A DNA stretch of 64,000 nucleotides from Micromonospora rhizosphaerae (GTDB taxonomy: Bacteria; Actinomycetota; Actinomycetes; Mycobacteriales; Micromonosporaceae). Positions 51,486 through 61,093 of this stretch are shown here, in pieces. The stretch is taken from the NCBI RefSeq assembly GCF_900091465.1, contig NZ_FMHV01000002.1:3472001-3536000 (forward strand), given 5' to 3'. The position numbers and the translations under genes are program-made. Position 1 is the first letter of the stretch. Every line of letters begins with the position of its first letter. The notes under the pieces are model-generated. The model saw nothing but the letters and a program-made list of their open reading frames with translations. It was not told where the DNA came from and made no database searches.

Positions 51486-53747
51486 CCAGCCGTAGGGTCC
51501 GAGGGGCCCTCGCCGCCGCGCTCGCCGCAGCTCTCCTGGCCGGCTCCGAGCCTGCCGTGGCCGCCGCCGCGGGCGACCCGGAGCCCGGCAACGTCACCGA
51601 CTTCGGGGTCCAGCAGAGCGCCCTGACCGTCTTCGAGGTGGCATACGGCAGCGATGCCGGTGGCCGCCCGGCCGCCTTCGCCGTCCAGATGGGCTCGCCG
51701 GGTGTGCTGAGCGTGACCGACCCGGTGACCGGGAGTTGCTCGACACCGCCTATCTGCCCGAATCCTCGGGTGCCTGGGGCGTCACCCAGGCCAGCGATGG
51801 CATGGTGTACGCGGGCAGCTATCCCAACGCCCACGTCTACTCGTACGACCCACAGAGCCGCGAGACCGTGGATCTCGGCGCGCCGGTATCGGGGCAGACC
51901 GTGCTGTACGGGTTCCGGCCGGGCGCCGACGGCCGGATCTATGGCGGCACCTACCCTGGGGCGCACGTGTTCTCGTACTCGCCCGCCGAGGGTTTCCGTG
52001 ACTACGGCCCGATGTACGCCGGCGAGCAGTACGTCATCGATGTGGCGATCGACCCCGACCGCGACGTGCTCTGGGCGGCGATCAGTAGCCACGGGCACCT
52101 CATCCGGGTCGACCTGAAGACCGGAGAGAAGCGCGACATCTGGCCGGAGGCGCTGCGCGGCGACCCGAACGCTCCGGCCGACATCAACCTGGTCGGCGGG
52201 AAGCTGTTCGTCAAGCGCAGCAAGCTGCAGGCGCTCGTGCTGGACCCGGACACCGGTGCGGTACTGGCCGAGAACTTCACGATGAGCTCCCGCGCACCTC
52301 GACGGTGGCCCCGGACGGGCGGTCGGTCTACTTCACCTCCGGCACCCAACTCTGGCGTTACGATCTGCCGACCGACACGTACGGACCGGCGCTCGACGCG
52401 GCCGGCAAGCCGGTGGTCAGCGCCGGGCCCGGGGTCGGGTGGGGATTCATCGACGGCAAGGTCTACGCGGCGATCGGCAACTACCAGGGGCAGGCACTGT
52501 GGTACGACCCGGCCACCGGAGCGAATGAGCAGTACGTGCTGCCGTTCCCGCCGCAGGCGCTGGACATCAACAACATAAGCGCCGGCCCGGACGGGCGGGT
52601 CTACACGAACCTCTACATCAACGGCAATCTGTCGGTGCTCGACCCGACCACCGGCAAGGCGACCAACCTGGGCGGACTGGGGCAGGCCGACGGCTTCGGC
52701 TGGCACGGCGGGAAGATGTACCAGGGCATCTACCCGTACGGCGGCGTGCTCGAGTACGACCCGGCCAAGCCGTACGTCCGCGGCACGAACCCGCGGGAGC
52801 TGTTCCGGCTGCAGCCGGACGGGCAGAACCGCCCGATCACGTTCGCCTCGGCGGGCTCGAAGATCTACGTCGGCAGCACACCGGACTACGGCCTGTGGGG
52901 CGGCGCGCTGACCGTGTACGACACCGCGACGGGCGAGCGGGTCACGCACCGGGACATCGTGGCTGACCAGGGCGTGGTCGCGCTGGCCGTGATCGGCGAC
53001 CGGCTCTGGGCCGGTACCTCGATCAGTGGTGGCGGGGGCACCGAACCGAAGGCGACCGAGGCGAAGCTCTTCACCGCCGACCTCGCCACCGGCGAGAAGA
53101 TCGCCGAGTACACCCCGCTGCCCGGCGCCGACGCGATCACTTCGGTGGTCGCCGGCCCCGACGGCAGGATCTGGGGTCTCGCGGACGGGGAGCTGTTCAT
53201 CCTCGACCCGGCGACCGGAGCCGTCGTCCACCGGCAGGACATCCCCGGCGACTACTCCGGGGTGCAGGACGAGCTAACGGTTAACCCCGCCGACGAGCAC
53301 GTCTACGCCTCGCTCGACGGGAACCTGCTCAAGATCGACCCACTGTCGAAGGCGGTGACGGTGATTCGGGACGCGCAGACGTACCGGCTGACCCAGGACG
53401 CGCAGGGCAACCTGTGGTTCCGCAACGGGGTCAAGGCGGCGAACGGCGCGGTGCAGTACGGCTCGCACCTGCTGCGCTACGTGCCGGAGGCGGACGCCTG
53501 CCGGGGCTCGGACCTGCGGGCTCACGTGTTCACCGGCGACGTCGACTCCGGCGTGGCCAACCGATACGCCGCCGACGGCTGCACGGTCAACGACCTGATC
53601 CGTGACGAGACGAGCTGGGACAGCCACGGGGCGTTCCTCGCGCACGTCGCGCACGTCACCGCGGATCTCGTCCGCTCCGGGGTGCTGACCGACTCGGAGA
53701 AGGACGCGATCGTGGCGGCGGCCGGCCAGTCCGACGTGGGGGCCTGA
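51482..53747 (+). pseudogene. Type A beta-propeller gene with two frameshifts
   Basis: This is the paralogue of the 769-aa protein at 26926, split over three frames. Frame 1 runs from ATG 51482 through the signal peptide to DPVTG (near 51733). Frame 2 runs from LLDTAYLPESSGAWGV to NFTMSSR (near 52293). Frame 3 runs from APDGRSVYFTSG to the end with the C-terminal helical module (GCTVNDLIRDETSW). Each break fits loss of a single G compared with the paralogue. Either the gene has very recently died or the assembly has two base errors. If intact it would encode about 755 aa. Confidence 0.75.
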
Positions 53748-53751
53748 GCCG

Positions 53752-53790
53752 CCGTGGCTGCCCGGGGCGGCGCCCCGGGCAGCCACGGCA
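53752..53790 (+). terminator. Terminator after type A propeller copy
   Basis: Perfect 18-bp GC-rich arms with a 3-base loop, 5 bases after the stop. Confidence 0.85.
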
Positions 53791-53883
53791 CCTGACAACC
53801 ACGGCCGGATGCCCGCAGCGTCCGGGCCACCACCCACGACTGCGGCCCTGACTGTCGCAACAGGAGCACGTGCCGGTCCGCGC

Positions 53884-54990
53884 ATGCGACCGGGTCTTTG
53901 CCCAGGGGGTACCTATGCGGCAAAACCTGCTCCACCGGGCAAGACCAGCAAGGTCATCCTCGCCCTGCTGATCCTGGTCGCCGCCCTGGCCATCGTCGCT
54001 CCGGCCCACCGCGTGGCGGCGGCCGCCGCCACCAGCGGCACCTTCACCGATCTCGGTCCGCAGGCCCGAGCGATCACCATCCACAAGGGAGCGGTCGGCA
54101 CCGACGCCACCGGGCGACCGCTGCTCTACGCCGTCGTCTACGGCGACGCAGCGTCCGTCACCGAGCCCGGCACCTTCGTGGTGATGGATCTGAACACCCG
54201 CCAGGTGGTCAAATCCTTCCCATTGGCCGGTCAGACCGCCGCCTGGGCGATCACCGTCGACGACTCCAACCGTAAGGTGACCATCGGCAGCTACCGCGGT
54301 GGTCGGGTTTACCGGTACGACCCCGACACCCAGACCCTGGCGAATCTCGGCGCCCCGGTGCCCGGGGCGGTCGTGCTGTACGTGATGAGCGCGGGGCGCG
54401 GCTGCGCGGTCTACGGCGGTACCTACCCGGGCGCCGGCGTCTTCGCCGTCTCCGGCACCGGAACCCTGTACAACCTAGGCACCGCGTGGTCTGGAGAGAC
54501 CCACGCCCTGTCCACCGCGCTGAAGCTGGACGGCACCGAGGACATCCTCTACATCGGCACCGGCGGCACCGGCCGCCTGGTCCGGCACAACCTTGGAACC
54601 GGGGCCAAGGCGGATATCCTGCCAGCGGCGTTCACCGGTGAGAAGGAGGTCTACGACCTGAACTACGTCAGCGGCCGGCTGATCGCCAAGATGCACCCCT
54701 CGCTCACCGCGGCGGTGCTCGACCCGGACACCGGCGCCGCCGACACCTTGACCGACGGTGACAGCGGACAGACCGTCATCACCTTTCCGATCGGCTCGCG
54801 CGGCGTCTCCCCGCTTGCCCCGGACGGGCGCTCGGTCTACTACACCGACGCGGACGGCCTGTCCCGGCTGGACCTGACCACCAAGACCTTCTCCGACGTC
54901 AAGGACTCCTCTGGCGCTGTCATCAACCTGCAGGGTTCGGCGATCGCCTGGGGGTGGGTCGCACTGAACGACCCGAACTACCCGCGGGGG
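53884..54990 (+). pseudogene. Truncated type A-like beta-propeller gene
   Basis: A third type A-like propeller: a hydrophobic signal (TSKVILALLILVAALAIVAP) then TSGTFTDLGPQARAITIHKG, GGRVYRYDPDTQTLANLGAP and PDGRSVYYTDADGLSRLDL. Similarity ends after IAWGWVALNDPNYP near 54990, about half-way along the full-length protein, where phosphodiesterase-like DNA begins. The start is unclear: ATG 53884 is in frame but its SD is poorly placed, and a nearer ATG (53915) lies in another frame. Confidence 0.65.
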
Positions 54991-55520
54991 ATGGCGGCCC
55001 GATCTTCGGGCCGCCATCGCGGCAGACCTTTGTCGACGGCGAGGAGCTCGGCTACAACGTGGCCGACCAGGCTCTCGCCGACGAGGCGGTCGCGGTGCTG
55101 TCGCGCGAGGACGTGCACGCCTCTTTTGTCTACCTCGGCGACCCCGACCACACCGCCCATGACGGTGGCACCGGCGCGTTACATCAGCGCCATCGAGGCC
55201 GCAGACCGCAGGATCGGCCAGATCCTGGACGCCATCTCGACCCGCCCAAGCTACGCCGACGAGGAGTGGACGACGATCGTGGTCACCGATCACGGTCACC
55301 GCGACGGCGGTGGGCACGGTCAGCGGACCCGGTGGGAGCGGACGGCGTGGATCGCCGCTGCGGCCCCGGCATCCCCACCGGCGATGTCCACGCATGCCAC
55401 GTCGACGTGGCGCCGCAGGTCCTCGCCGCGGCGGGCACGCCGATCCACCCAGAGGACGGCTTCTCAGGCGTACCCTTCGGCTCCCGGCCCGTCGCGGCCA
55501 CGTTGATCCCTACGCCGTGA
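54990..55520 (+). pseudogene. 3' remnant of type I phosphodiesterase/alkaline phosphatase-like gene
   Basis: C-terminal pieces of an alkaline phosphatase-superfamily protein appear in alternating frames: FVYLGDPDHTAHDGGTG, then ARYISAIEAADRRIGQIL with TIVVTDHGHRDGGGHG (metal-binding Asp and His residues), then ATLIPTP at the end. The N-terminal half with the nucleophile is missing and at least two frameshifts are present. It has been joined to the truncated propeller by a deletion. Confidence 0.72.
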
Positions 55521-55557
55521 CCAATCGACTGCGACGATTCGCACCGCCCAGCACCCG

Positions 55558-55790
55558 TTAGATGTTCGCTGGGGCGAAGTGACACGCGGCGGCGTGGCCT
55601 TCGGCCGGGGTGTCCAGGGTGGGGGTGCGCTCGCGGCACACATCGGCGGCGAGCGGACAGTGGGTGTGGAAGCGGCAGCTTGCCGGCGGGTCGACGGGGC
55701 TCGGCGGGTCGCCGGCGAGCACGATCCAGTCGCGGCCGCGATCGCGGGGGTGCCGTACGGGCACCACGGGCACGGCGCCAGTCCTCAACT
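55558..55790 (-). pseudogene. C-terminal fragment of an oligopeptide ABC transporter ATPase
   Basis: About 76 codons matching the extreme C-terminus of OppD/DppF-type ATPases: IVLAGDPPSPVDPPASCRFH, THCPLAADVC and GHAAACHFAP, including the cysteine cluster of that tail. The nucleotide-binding domain is absent. It is a relic. Confidence 0.75.
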
Positions 55791-55824
55791 CGTGCCTGAC
55801 CGATGACGCATACTGCCGGGGCCG

Positions 55825-55858
55825 CTGGCCGGGGCGCCCCGTAGGGAGCCCCGGCCAG
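55825..55858 (-). terminator. Terminator of the 55869 gene
   Basis: Perfect 11-bp arms (CTGGCCGGGGC/GCCCCGGCCAG) with a 12-base loop, 10 bases past the minus-strand stop. Confidence 0.7.
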
Positions 55859-55868
55859 CAGCTCGGTG

Positions 55869-57476
55869 TCAGCGCACCCGCGCTCCGGTGCGGCTCGCCC
55901 AGTTCAGGTATGCCGTGGAGTAGATGGGCACCACCTGGGGCGCGGGATCGTTCTGCGCCATCAGCTGCGCCCCTGCGCGGATCAGCGTGTCGGTGTCACC
56001 GAACGAGGCCAGGCCCAGGTACGGCGGCACGATTGTCTCGTAGTACGGAATGCCGGTCCGGCCGCTGCCGTCGACGAACTCGGTGGCGGTCAGCCGGCCG
56101 TCGGGGGTGCGTTGCAGGATCCTCTGGTTGAGCGTACGGGCCAACGCGGTCATGTCCGCCGCGGTGATGCCGATTCCGGCCCGGTAGGCCACGGTCGCCA
56201 TGGTCGCCTCGATGTGCCCGTGCTCGGTGTCCTCGGGCTTGGTCGTCGCACCCCGCACCGGGAAGTTCATCGAGACGTCGTCGGCGCGGGTCCAGCCGGT
56301 GTAGCACAGGCCGCCGCCCCGGTAGTACGTCCACGTCGCCGTGCCGTCGGGCTGGTGGCGAAGGTCGGCGACGAAGCTGCGGACCAGCTCCTCGGCCCGC
56401 CGCCGGTGCCGATGCCCGTGGCCGGCCATGTCCAGCTCCAGGTAGACGCGGGCCATCGAGCAGCTGTAGTTGTGCGGCAGGTCCGAGCCGTCGAGGTTGA
56501 CCGGCGCGCCCTTGAGGTATCCGTAGTAGCCGCGTCCGTCGTCGGTGACCAGGTACTCCTCGTCGTGGACCGCTACCGCGGCCTCGGCGGCGGCGTAGTA
56601 CTCGCGGGCCTTGTCGCGGTACAAGCGGTTCTTGTGTAGCTTCGGGGTGGTGTGCACGATCCGGGCGAACCAGGCGATCGGGTACGCGATCTGTCCGGTG
56701 TGGACACAGGAGTAGAAGTACGACGAGCTCATCAGTTGGGCCCCGGGCACCGGGTCTCCGGCGGCGTCGGACTGCGCGCGAAGGTCGTGCGCGGTGAGCT
56801 GGTCCTTGGTGGCGTCGAACGCGTCGTTGATCCGCCGCACCGCGTAGTCCGGACTGGTCGGATCCATCGTCAGGTTGTCGAAGGTGTTGACGGCGTTCTT
56901 GTAAACCTTGTGCGACGTGTCGATCCGGAACGTGCCGGGCAGGGTGCCGGCCGACACGGTCACGGTCATGCTCTCGGCGTAGGCGAGCGCGCTGACCAGG
57001 CGCAGCGTCGGCCGCCCGGCCGTGTCCACGAGGTCGAGGTGGCCGGCTGAGTACGGCCAGCCAGCCCGCCAGGCCGGCAGCGACTGGCCGCGCCAGTCGG
57101 TCACGCCGCGTACGGTGTCCCGGCTGGCCAGCACGTGGTCGATGTGGTCGATCGCCTTGTCCAGGTAGTACGGGTCGCGGTACGCCTCGTACATCAGCAG
57201 GTACGCCTGGAGCACATACGACTCGCCCCAGCCAAGCGCAGCCCGATCCTCGTTGAGGTCGGTCTTGCGCCCGTCGCCGTTGTTGAAGCCGAGGTCGAGG
57301 GCGTCGAACTTCGCGCGGGTGGTCCACTCGGCGGGTTCACTGGCCGCGGCGCGGCCGGGCAACAAGAGGCCGCCGGTGGCCAGCGCGGCCGCACTGGCGC
57401 CGGCGACCTTGAGTAGGCGGCGGCGCGTGGTAAGCGGGCCGCGTACGGGGGATTGGTCGAACACCTCCACCTCCAT
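55869..57476 (-). CDS. Tat-exported alpha/alpha-barrel-like protein of unknown function
   Basis: I do not recognise the family (535 aa). A twin-arginine signal is clear (TTRRRLLKVAGASAAALATG, cleavage near AAA-SEP). The mature part is helix-rich with repeated aromatic helices (LGWGESYVLQAYLLMYEAYRD, TGQIAYPIAWFARIV, EYYAAAEAAVAVHDEEYLV), as in (alpha/alpha)6 toroids of polysaccharide lyases, unsaturated glucuronyl hydrolases and C5-epimerases. ATG 57476 is tentative, as GTG 57464 has a better GGAGG. It is divergent from the decayed transporter operon at 57694. A glycan-active role is inferred from fold impression and neighbours only. Confidence 0.6.
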   Translation of the reverse strand: MEVEVFDQSPVRGPLTTRRRLLKVAGASAAALATGGLLLPGRAAASEPAEWTTRAKFDALDLGFNNGDGRKTDLNEDRAALGWGESYVLQAYLLMYEAYRDPYYLDKAIDHIDHVLASRDTVRGVTDWRGQSLPAWRAGWPYSAGHLDLVDTAGRPTLRLVSALAYAESMTVTVSAGTLPGTFRIDTSHKVYKNAVNTFDNLTMDPTSPDYAVRRINDAFDATKDQLTAHDLRAQSDAAGDPVPGAQLMSSSYFYSCVHTGQIAYPIAWFARIVHTTPKLHKNRLYRDKAREYYAAAEAAVAVHDEEYLVTDDGRGYYGYLKGAPVNLDGSDLPHNYSCSMARVYLELDMAGHGHRHRRRAEELVRSFVADLRHQPDGTATWTYYRGGGLCYTGWTRADDVSMNFPVRGATTKPEDTEHGHIEATMATVAYRAGIGITAADMTALARTLNQRILQRTPDGRLTATEFVDGSGRTGIPYYETIVPPYLGLASFGDTDTLIRAGAQLMAQNDPAPQVVPIYSTAYLNWASRTGARVR

Positions 57477-57550
57477 GGAAATCGATTGACAGCCAGGGTG
57501 AAGCTCCTCGGATGGACTGTCAAGAATTTAGGCCGTCCCAAAATCTTTTA

Positions 57551-57579
57551 TTGACCGCCGTAACCGGAGTCCCTTAGCT
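57551..57579 (+). promoter_or_regulatory. Predicted promoter of the 57694 operon
   Basis: TTGACC (57551-57556) and TTAGCT (57574-57579) with a 17-base spacer. A TTTAGG/CCAAAA half-symmetric sequence at 57528-57542 may be a degenerate member of the dyad family. Confidence 0.45.
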
Positions 57580-57693
57580 TGCCATCGAAGGCAGGCTCGA
57601 CAGGAAGTGCCGCGACCAGACGTGGCGGCACATCCCGCGCGACCCGTGCGGACGAGAGGCGCGCCGATGGGTCGCGCTGGCGAGGAGGGCAGC

Positions 57694-58945
57694 ATGTTTC
57701 GAAGACTGGTCGGCGGCCTGGCCGTGGCCGCGCTCGCCCTCGCCGCAGCGGGCTGCGGCGGGTCCGCGGGCGGCAGTGACAAACAGACCGTGACGTTGTG
57801 GATGTATCCGTTGGGCGACGAGTCGGTCAACCAGACCTTCTGGTCGGGGGTGGAGTGGGACTTCGAGAAGGCGCACCCGGACATCGACGTCAAGATCGAG
57901 ACCCAGCCGTGGGAGAACAGGGAGGAGAAGCTGACCACGGCGCTGGCCTCGGGTAAGGGGCCGGACCTGGTGCTGATGATCCCCGATCAGGTGCCGCAGT
58001 TCGCCAGGACCCGGTCGCTTCAGCCGGTCGACGACGCGCTCGGCGGTCCGCGCGAGGACTTCCAGCCGGGCGCGATCAGCGGGTCGACGTACGAGGGCAA
58101 GCTGTACATCGCGCCGCTCTACCTGACCGCGGACCTGCCGGCCTACAACAAGAAGGTGCTCGCCGAGATCGGTGTCACCGAGGCGCCGAAGACCTGGGAC
58201 GAGGTGCTGTCCTGGGTGCCCAAGCTGAGCGCGAAGGGATACCAGACCCTCGACTACACCGCGGCCGCCAGCTACTCCCTCAACGGCACGTACTACCCGC
58301 TCCTGTGGCAGAGCGGCGGGCACGTCTTCGCCCCGGACGGCAAGTCGGTGGCGTTCAACAGCCCGGAGGGCGAGAAGGCGCTGCAGATCCTCGTCGACAT
58401 CTACAAGCAGGGTGGCATCCCCAAGTCGCAGCTCACCGCGCCGGGCGATGCCGCCACCGGCCCGATGGCCAAGGGCAAGGTTGCGTTCAACAACGCGATG
58501 TCCGTGCCGTTCGTCAAGAACGTGCAGAAGCTGTGGGGCGCCGAGAACGTACTGGTCGGTCCGCCGCTGTCCAACGGCCAGCAGGTCGGCTTCGGGATAC
58601 CCGGCGGCCTGGTCCTTACCTCGCAGGCCAAGGACCCGAAGAAGGCCAAGGCGGCCAAGGAGTTCCCCCTACGTCACCGGCAGCGACGTGCTCGCCAGGC
58701 TCAGCACGGCGTTCGGGTACTTCCCGCCGCGCAAGTCCGTGCCGGTGCCGGACGACCCGGTGATGAAGCAGTTCGCCCCGTATCTGTCCACCATGTTCGC
58801 CGGCGAGGTGCAGCCCGCCTCCCGGCAGGTGATGTCCGTGCTCGCGCCGCACATTCAGGCCGCGCTCAAGGGCGACAAGAGCCCGCGGCAGGCCCTGGAC
58901 GACGCGGCCAAGGAGGCCAACGAGCTCATCGCACGGACCGGATGA
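57694..58945 (+). pseudogene. Frameshifted sugar-binding lipoprotein gene
   Basis: A close paralogue of the binding protein at 23362, with signal and lipobox LAAAGC and near-identical sequence to AKDPKKAKAAKEF (about 58666). There two bases are missing relative to the paralogue and the frame is lost; the correct C-terminus (VTGSDVLARLSTAFGYFPP to ELIARTG) continues in another frame to 58945. Homology with the first copy begins before the start codon. The truncated product would lack the C-terminal lobe part. Confidence 0.82.
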
Positions 58946-58998
58946 CGTACCCGGCCGGTCCGCAGCGCCCGGACCGCCTCCAACCACAAGGGAGACAC

Positions 58999-59712
58999 AT
59001 GACTGTGGTGACCAGCCAGCCGGTCGCCATCGGCGCCGTCCGGCGCCGCGCCGGGCGCCCGCCTCGCCGTCGGTTGGGTACGGTGACGTTGGTGGTGCTG
59101 GTTGCGCTTGCCACGCTGGTGCCGTCCGTGGCGATGCTGCTTGTGGCGTTGTCTCCGCCGGGTGTGCGTACGTTGCCGGATGTGCTGTGGCCGGACCGGG
59201 TCAGCTTGGACAACTTCGTTACGGCGTTGCGTGGTGCGAGCCTGGCCCGTTGGGCGGTCAACTCGCTGGTGTACTCGGCGGTCTCCACCGCGTTGGTGTT
59301 GATCCTCGCCACGATGGCCGGGTACGCGTTCGCGAAGAAACGCTGGCCCGGCCGGGACACTGTGTTCTGGGTGATGCTGGCTACCCTGATGGTGCCGTTC
59401 CACGTCACGCTGATCCCGTTCTTTCTGACGGTCAGCGCCGCGGGCGGCATCGACACGTACTGGGGCATGATCGTGCCGACCCTGGCCAACTTCATCTGGC
59501 ACTGGAACGACTTCCTGTGGCCGCTGCTGGTCGCCCAGAGCGACGAGATGCGTACCATCACCGTCGGTCTGGCCACGCTACGTTCCGATCAGATGCTGCC
59601 ACAGCAGCAACTCGCCGCCGCGACCATCACCGTGCTGCCGTGCCTGCTGGTCTTCGGGCTCCTCCAGCGGTACGTCGCCGACAACGTCGCCACCGTGGGA
59701 ATCAAAGGATGA
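58999..59712 (+). CDS. MalG-type permease with EAA loop deleted and MalF-like leader
   Basis: An open frame (237 aa) related to the MalG permease at 25622, but with two rearrangements. Its first 25 residues (MTVVTSQPVAIGAVRRRAG) look like the MalF leader of the first operon (MTAVSSPP...GAVQRRRRR), so malF has been deleted by joining its start to malG. In addition about 51 residues are missing in frame between GMIVPTLAN and FIWHWNDFLW, removing the EAA loop that contacts the ATPase. It is unlikely to form a working transporter. Confidence 0.78.
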   Translation: MTVVTSQPVAIGAVRRRAGRPPRRRLGTVTLVVLVALATLVPSVAMLLVALSPPGVRTLPDVLWPDRVSLDNFVTALRGASLARWAVNSLVYSAVSTALVLILATMAGYAFAKKRWPGRDTVFWVMLATLMVPFHVTLIPFFLTVSAAGGIDTYWGMIVPTLANFIWHWNDFLWPLLVAQSDEMRTITVGLATLRSDQMLPQQQLAAATITVLPCLLVFGLLQRYVADNVATVGIKG

Positions 59713-60560
59713 GCGCCGGCCTCGCCGAGATGGCCGCCGGGTTCGCCGCGATCGGCGCGACCGGCCGCCCGGTCTGCGTGCACTCCTCGCTGCGCTCCTT
59801 TGGGCGGCTCGACGGGGGGCCGACGGCGATCGTGGAGGCGGTGCTGGCGGGCGGCGGCACGCTGATGGTGTCGACCTGGAGCGGCGGGTGGTACGCCACC
59901 CCACCACCGCCCGGCCGGTCCCGCCCGGACAACGCCGAGGACGACGGCAGCGTGCCGACCCGCCCCGCCCAGCACTGCTGGGACCCGTCATCACCGTATG
60001 TGCACGCCGACGCCGTGGGTGCACTCGCCGCCACCGTGGTCGCTCACCCGGACCGACGCCGCGGCGATCACCCGCTCAACTCCTTCACCGCGGTCGGCCC
60101 GCTGGCCGCCACCCTGGTGGCCGGGCAGGCGCCGCTGGACGTCTACGCGCCACTGCGCGCCCTGGCGGCCCACGACGGGCTGATCCTGTGCATGGGCACC
60201 GGACTGACCTCGGTCACCGCCATCCACCTCGCTGAGCAGCGGGCCGGTCGGCAGATGTTCCGGCGCTGGGCGCTCACCCGTGCCGGCGTCGTCGAATGCG
60301 AGGTCGGCTCCTGCTCACGGGGCTTCGACCGGCTCGCCCCGATGCTCGAACCACTGGCCCGGCGAGTCACCGTCGACGGCTCGGCGTGGACCGCGTACCC
60401 GGCCGGACCGCTGGTCGCCCGCGCCGCCGCGGCCTTGGTCGCCGACCGGGGCGCGGCCCGCTGCCGGTACGCCGACTGCCGGCGCTGCGCCGTGATGACC
60501 GGCGGCGTTGTTGTTCCGTCGCCCGCCCTGCCGCCCGAACTGACGCAGGGCGCCGGCTGA
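59709..60560 (+). CDS. AAC(3)-family N-acetyltransferase-like protein
   Basis: This antibiotic N-acetyltransferase-fold protein (283 aa) has an N-terminal VCVHSSLRSFGRLDGGPTAIVEAVL, TLMVSTWSGG, DHPLNSFTAVGPLA and GLILCMGTGLTSVTAIHLAE, as in AAC(3)/YokD-like proteins that use acetyl-CoA. The ATG overlaps the permease stop (ATGA). A remnant occupies the same place in the first operon. In a sugar-transport operon the acceptor may be an amino sugar rather than an antibiotic; resistance should not be assumed. A terminator follows. Confidence 0.75.
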   Translation: MSAGLAEMAAGFAAIGATGRPVCVHSSLRSFGRLDGGPTAIVEAVLAGGGTLMVSTWSGGWYATPPPPGRSRPDNAEDDGSVPTRPAQHCWDPSSPYVHADAVGALAATVVAHPDRRRGDHPLNSFTAVGPLAATLVAGQAPLDVYAPLRALAAHDGLILCMGTGLTSVTAIHLAEQRAGRQMFRRWALTRAGVVECEVGSCSRGFDRLAPMLEPLARRVTVDGSAWTAYPAGPLVARAAAALVADRGAARCRYADCRRCAVMTGGVVVPSPALPPELTQGAG

Positions 60561-60569
60561 GATCATGAA

Positions 60570-60608
60570 TGATGAGGGGCGGCCCGGCAAGCCGGCCGCC
60601 CCTCATCA
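60570..60608 (+). terminator. Terminator after the acetyltransferase gene
   Basis: A stem of 17 bp with one bulged C, loop AA, about 10 bases past the stop. It is the sister of the hairpin at 26870-26915. Between here and 61132 no gene is seen, only two dyads. Confidence 0.82.
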
Positions 60609-60888
60609 TCGAACCGTTGGGCCGGCGCGGGCTTCGGATTGTTCCCGGTGGCCAGGACAGAGGCTTCCCCTCTCCAAACTCCGACGCGGCCGGTCTCGGG
60701 ACGCCGATCCCGATTCGCATCATGAACCCGGCCTGATCGTTGGGCGGCGAAGGCCATGCCCGCCGCCTCGGCAGATGCGGCTGCGGTCACCAGGGCCAAG
60801 GGGATCGGAGGTCCTGGTGACGGTCGCCCGCCGCCCCTCGGACCGGTTAGAGTACGGGCCACCTCCGGCGCGGTCCGAAACGGACATA

Positions 60889-60906
60889 TTTCGGCCAGAT
60901 CCGAAA
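60889..60906. promoter_or_regulatory. Dyad operator, site D
   Basis: TTTCGGCCAGATCCGAAA is a perfect match to TTTCGG-N6-CCGAAA. A further CCGAAA lies at 60875-60880, so three half sites are clustered. It is 227 bases upstream of the binding protein at 61133. Confidence 0.65.
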
Positions 60907-61093
60907 CCTCCTAAGGGTTCCGTCCGCCTCGCCAGAGCCAGGGTCGATGGAAGTCCTCGTCGCCCCGGCGTGGGACGGTCCGCCGTCAGGTCGCGCCAGC
61001 GGATGACGTCTACGTCGACTCGCCCCCGTGACGCTTGAATAACGAGGTGGCCGGTGGCTGCACTTGCCCATTGACGTGATCGTCGGCCGGAAC

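Noticed and set aside
53809..55506. A single propeller-phosphatase fusion protein
   Set aside because: After 54990 the frame is lost and phosphodiesterase-like pieces alternate between frames, so this is two pseudogene stumps.
57607..59712. A 701-codon fusion of binding protein and permease
   Set aside because: The middle 110 codons are out-of-frame binding-protein DNA; the frame is open only by GC bias. Real units are 57694-58945 (frameshifted) and 58999-59712.
59709..60560. Dedicated aminoglycoside resistance gene
   Set aside because: The fold is AAC(3)-like, but the operon context is sugar transport, so the acceptor is left open.
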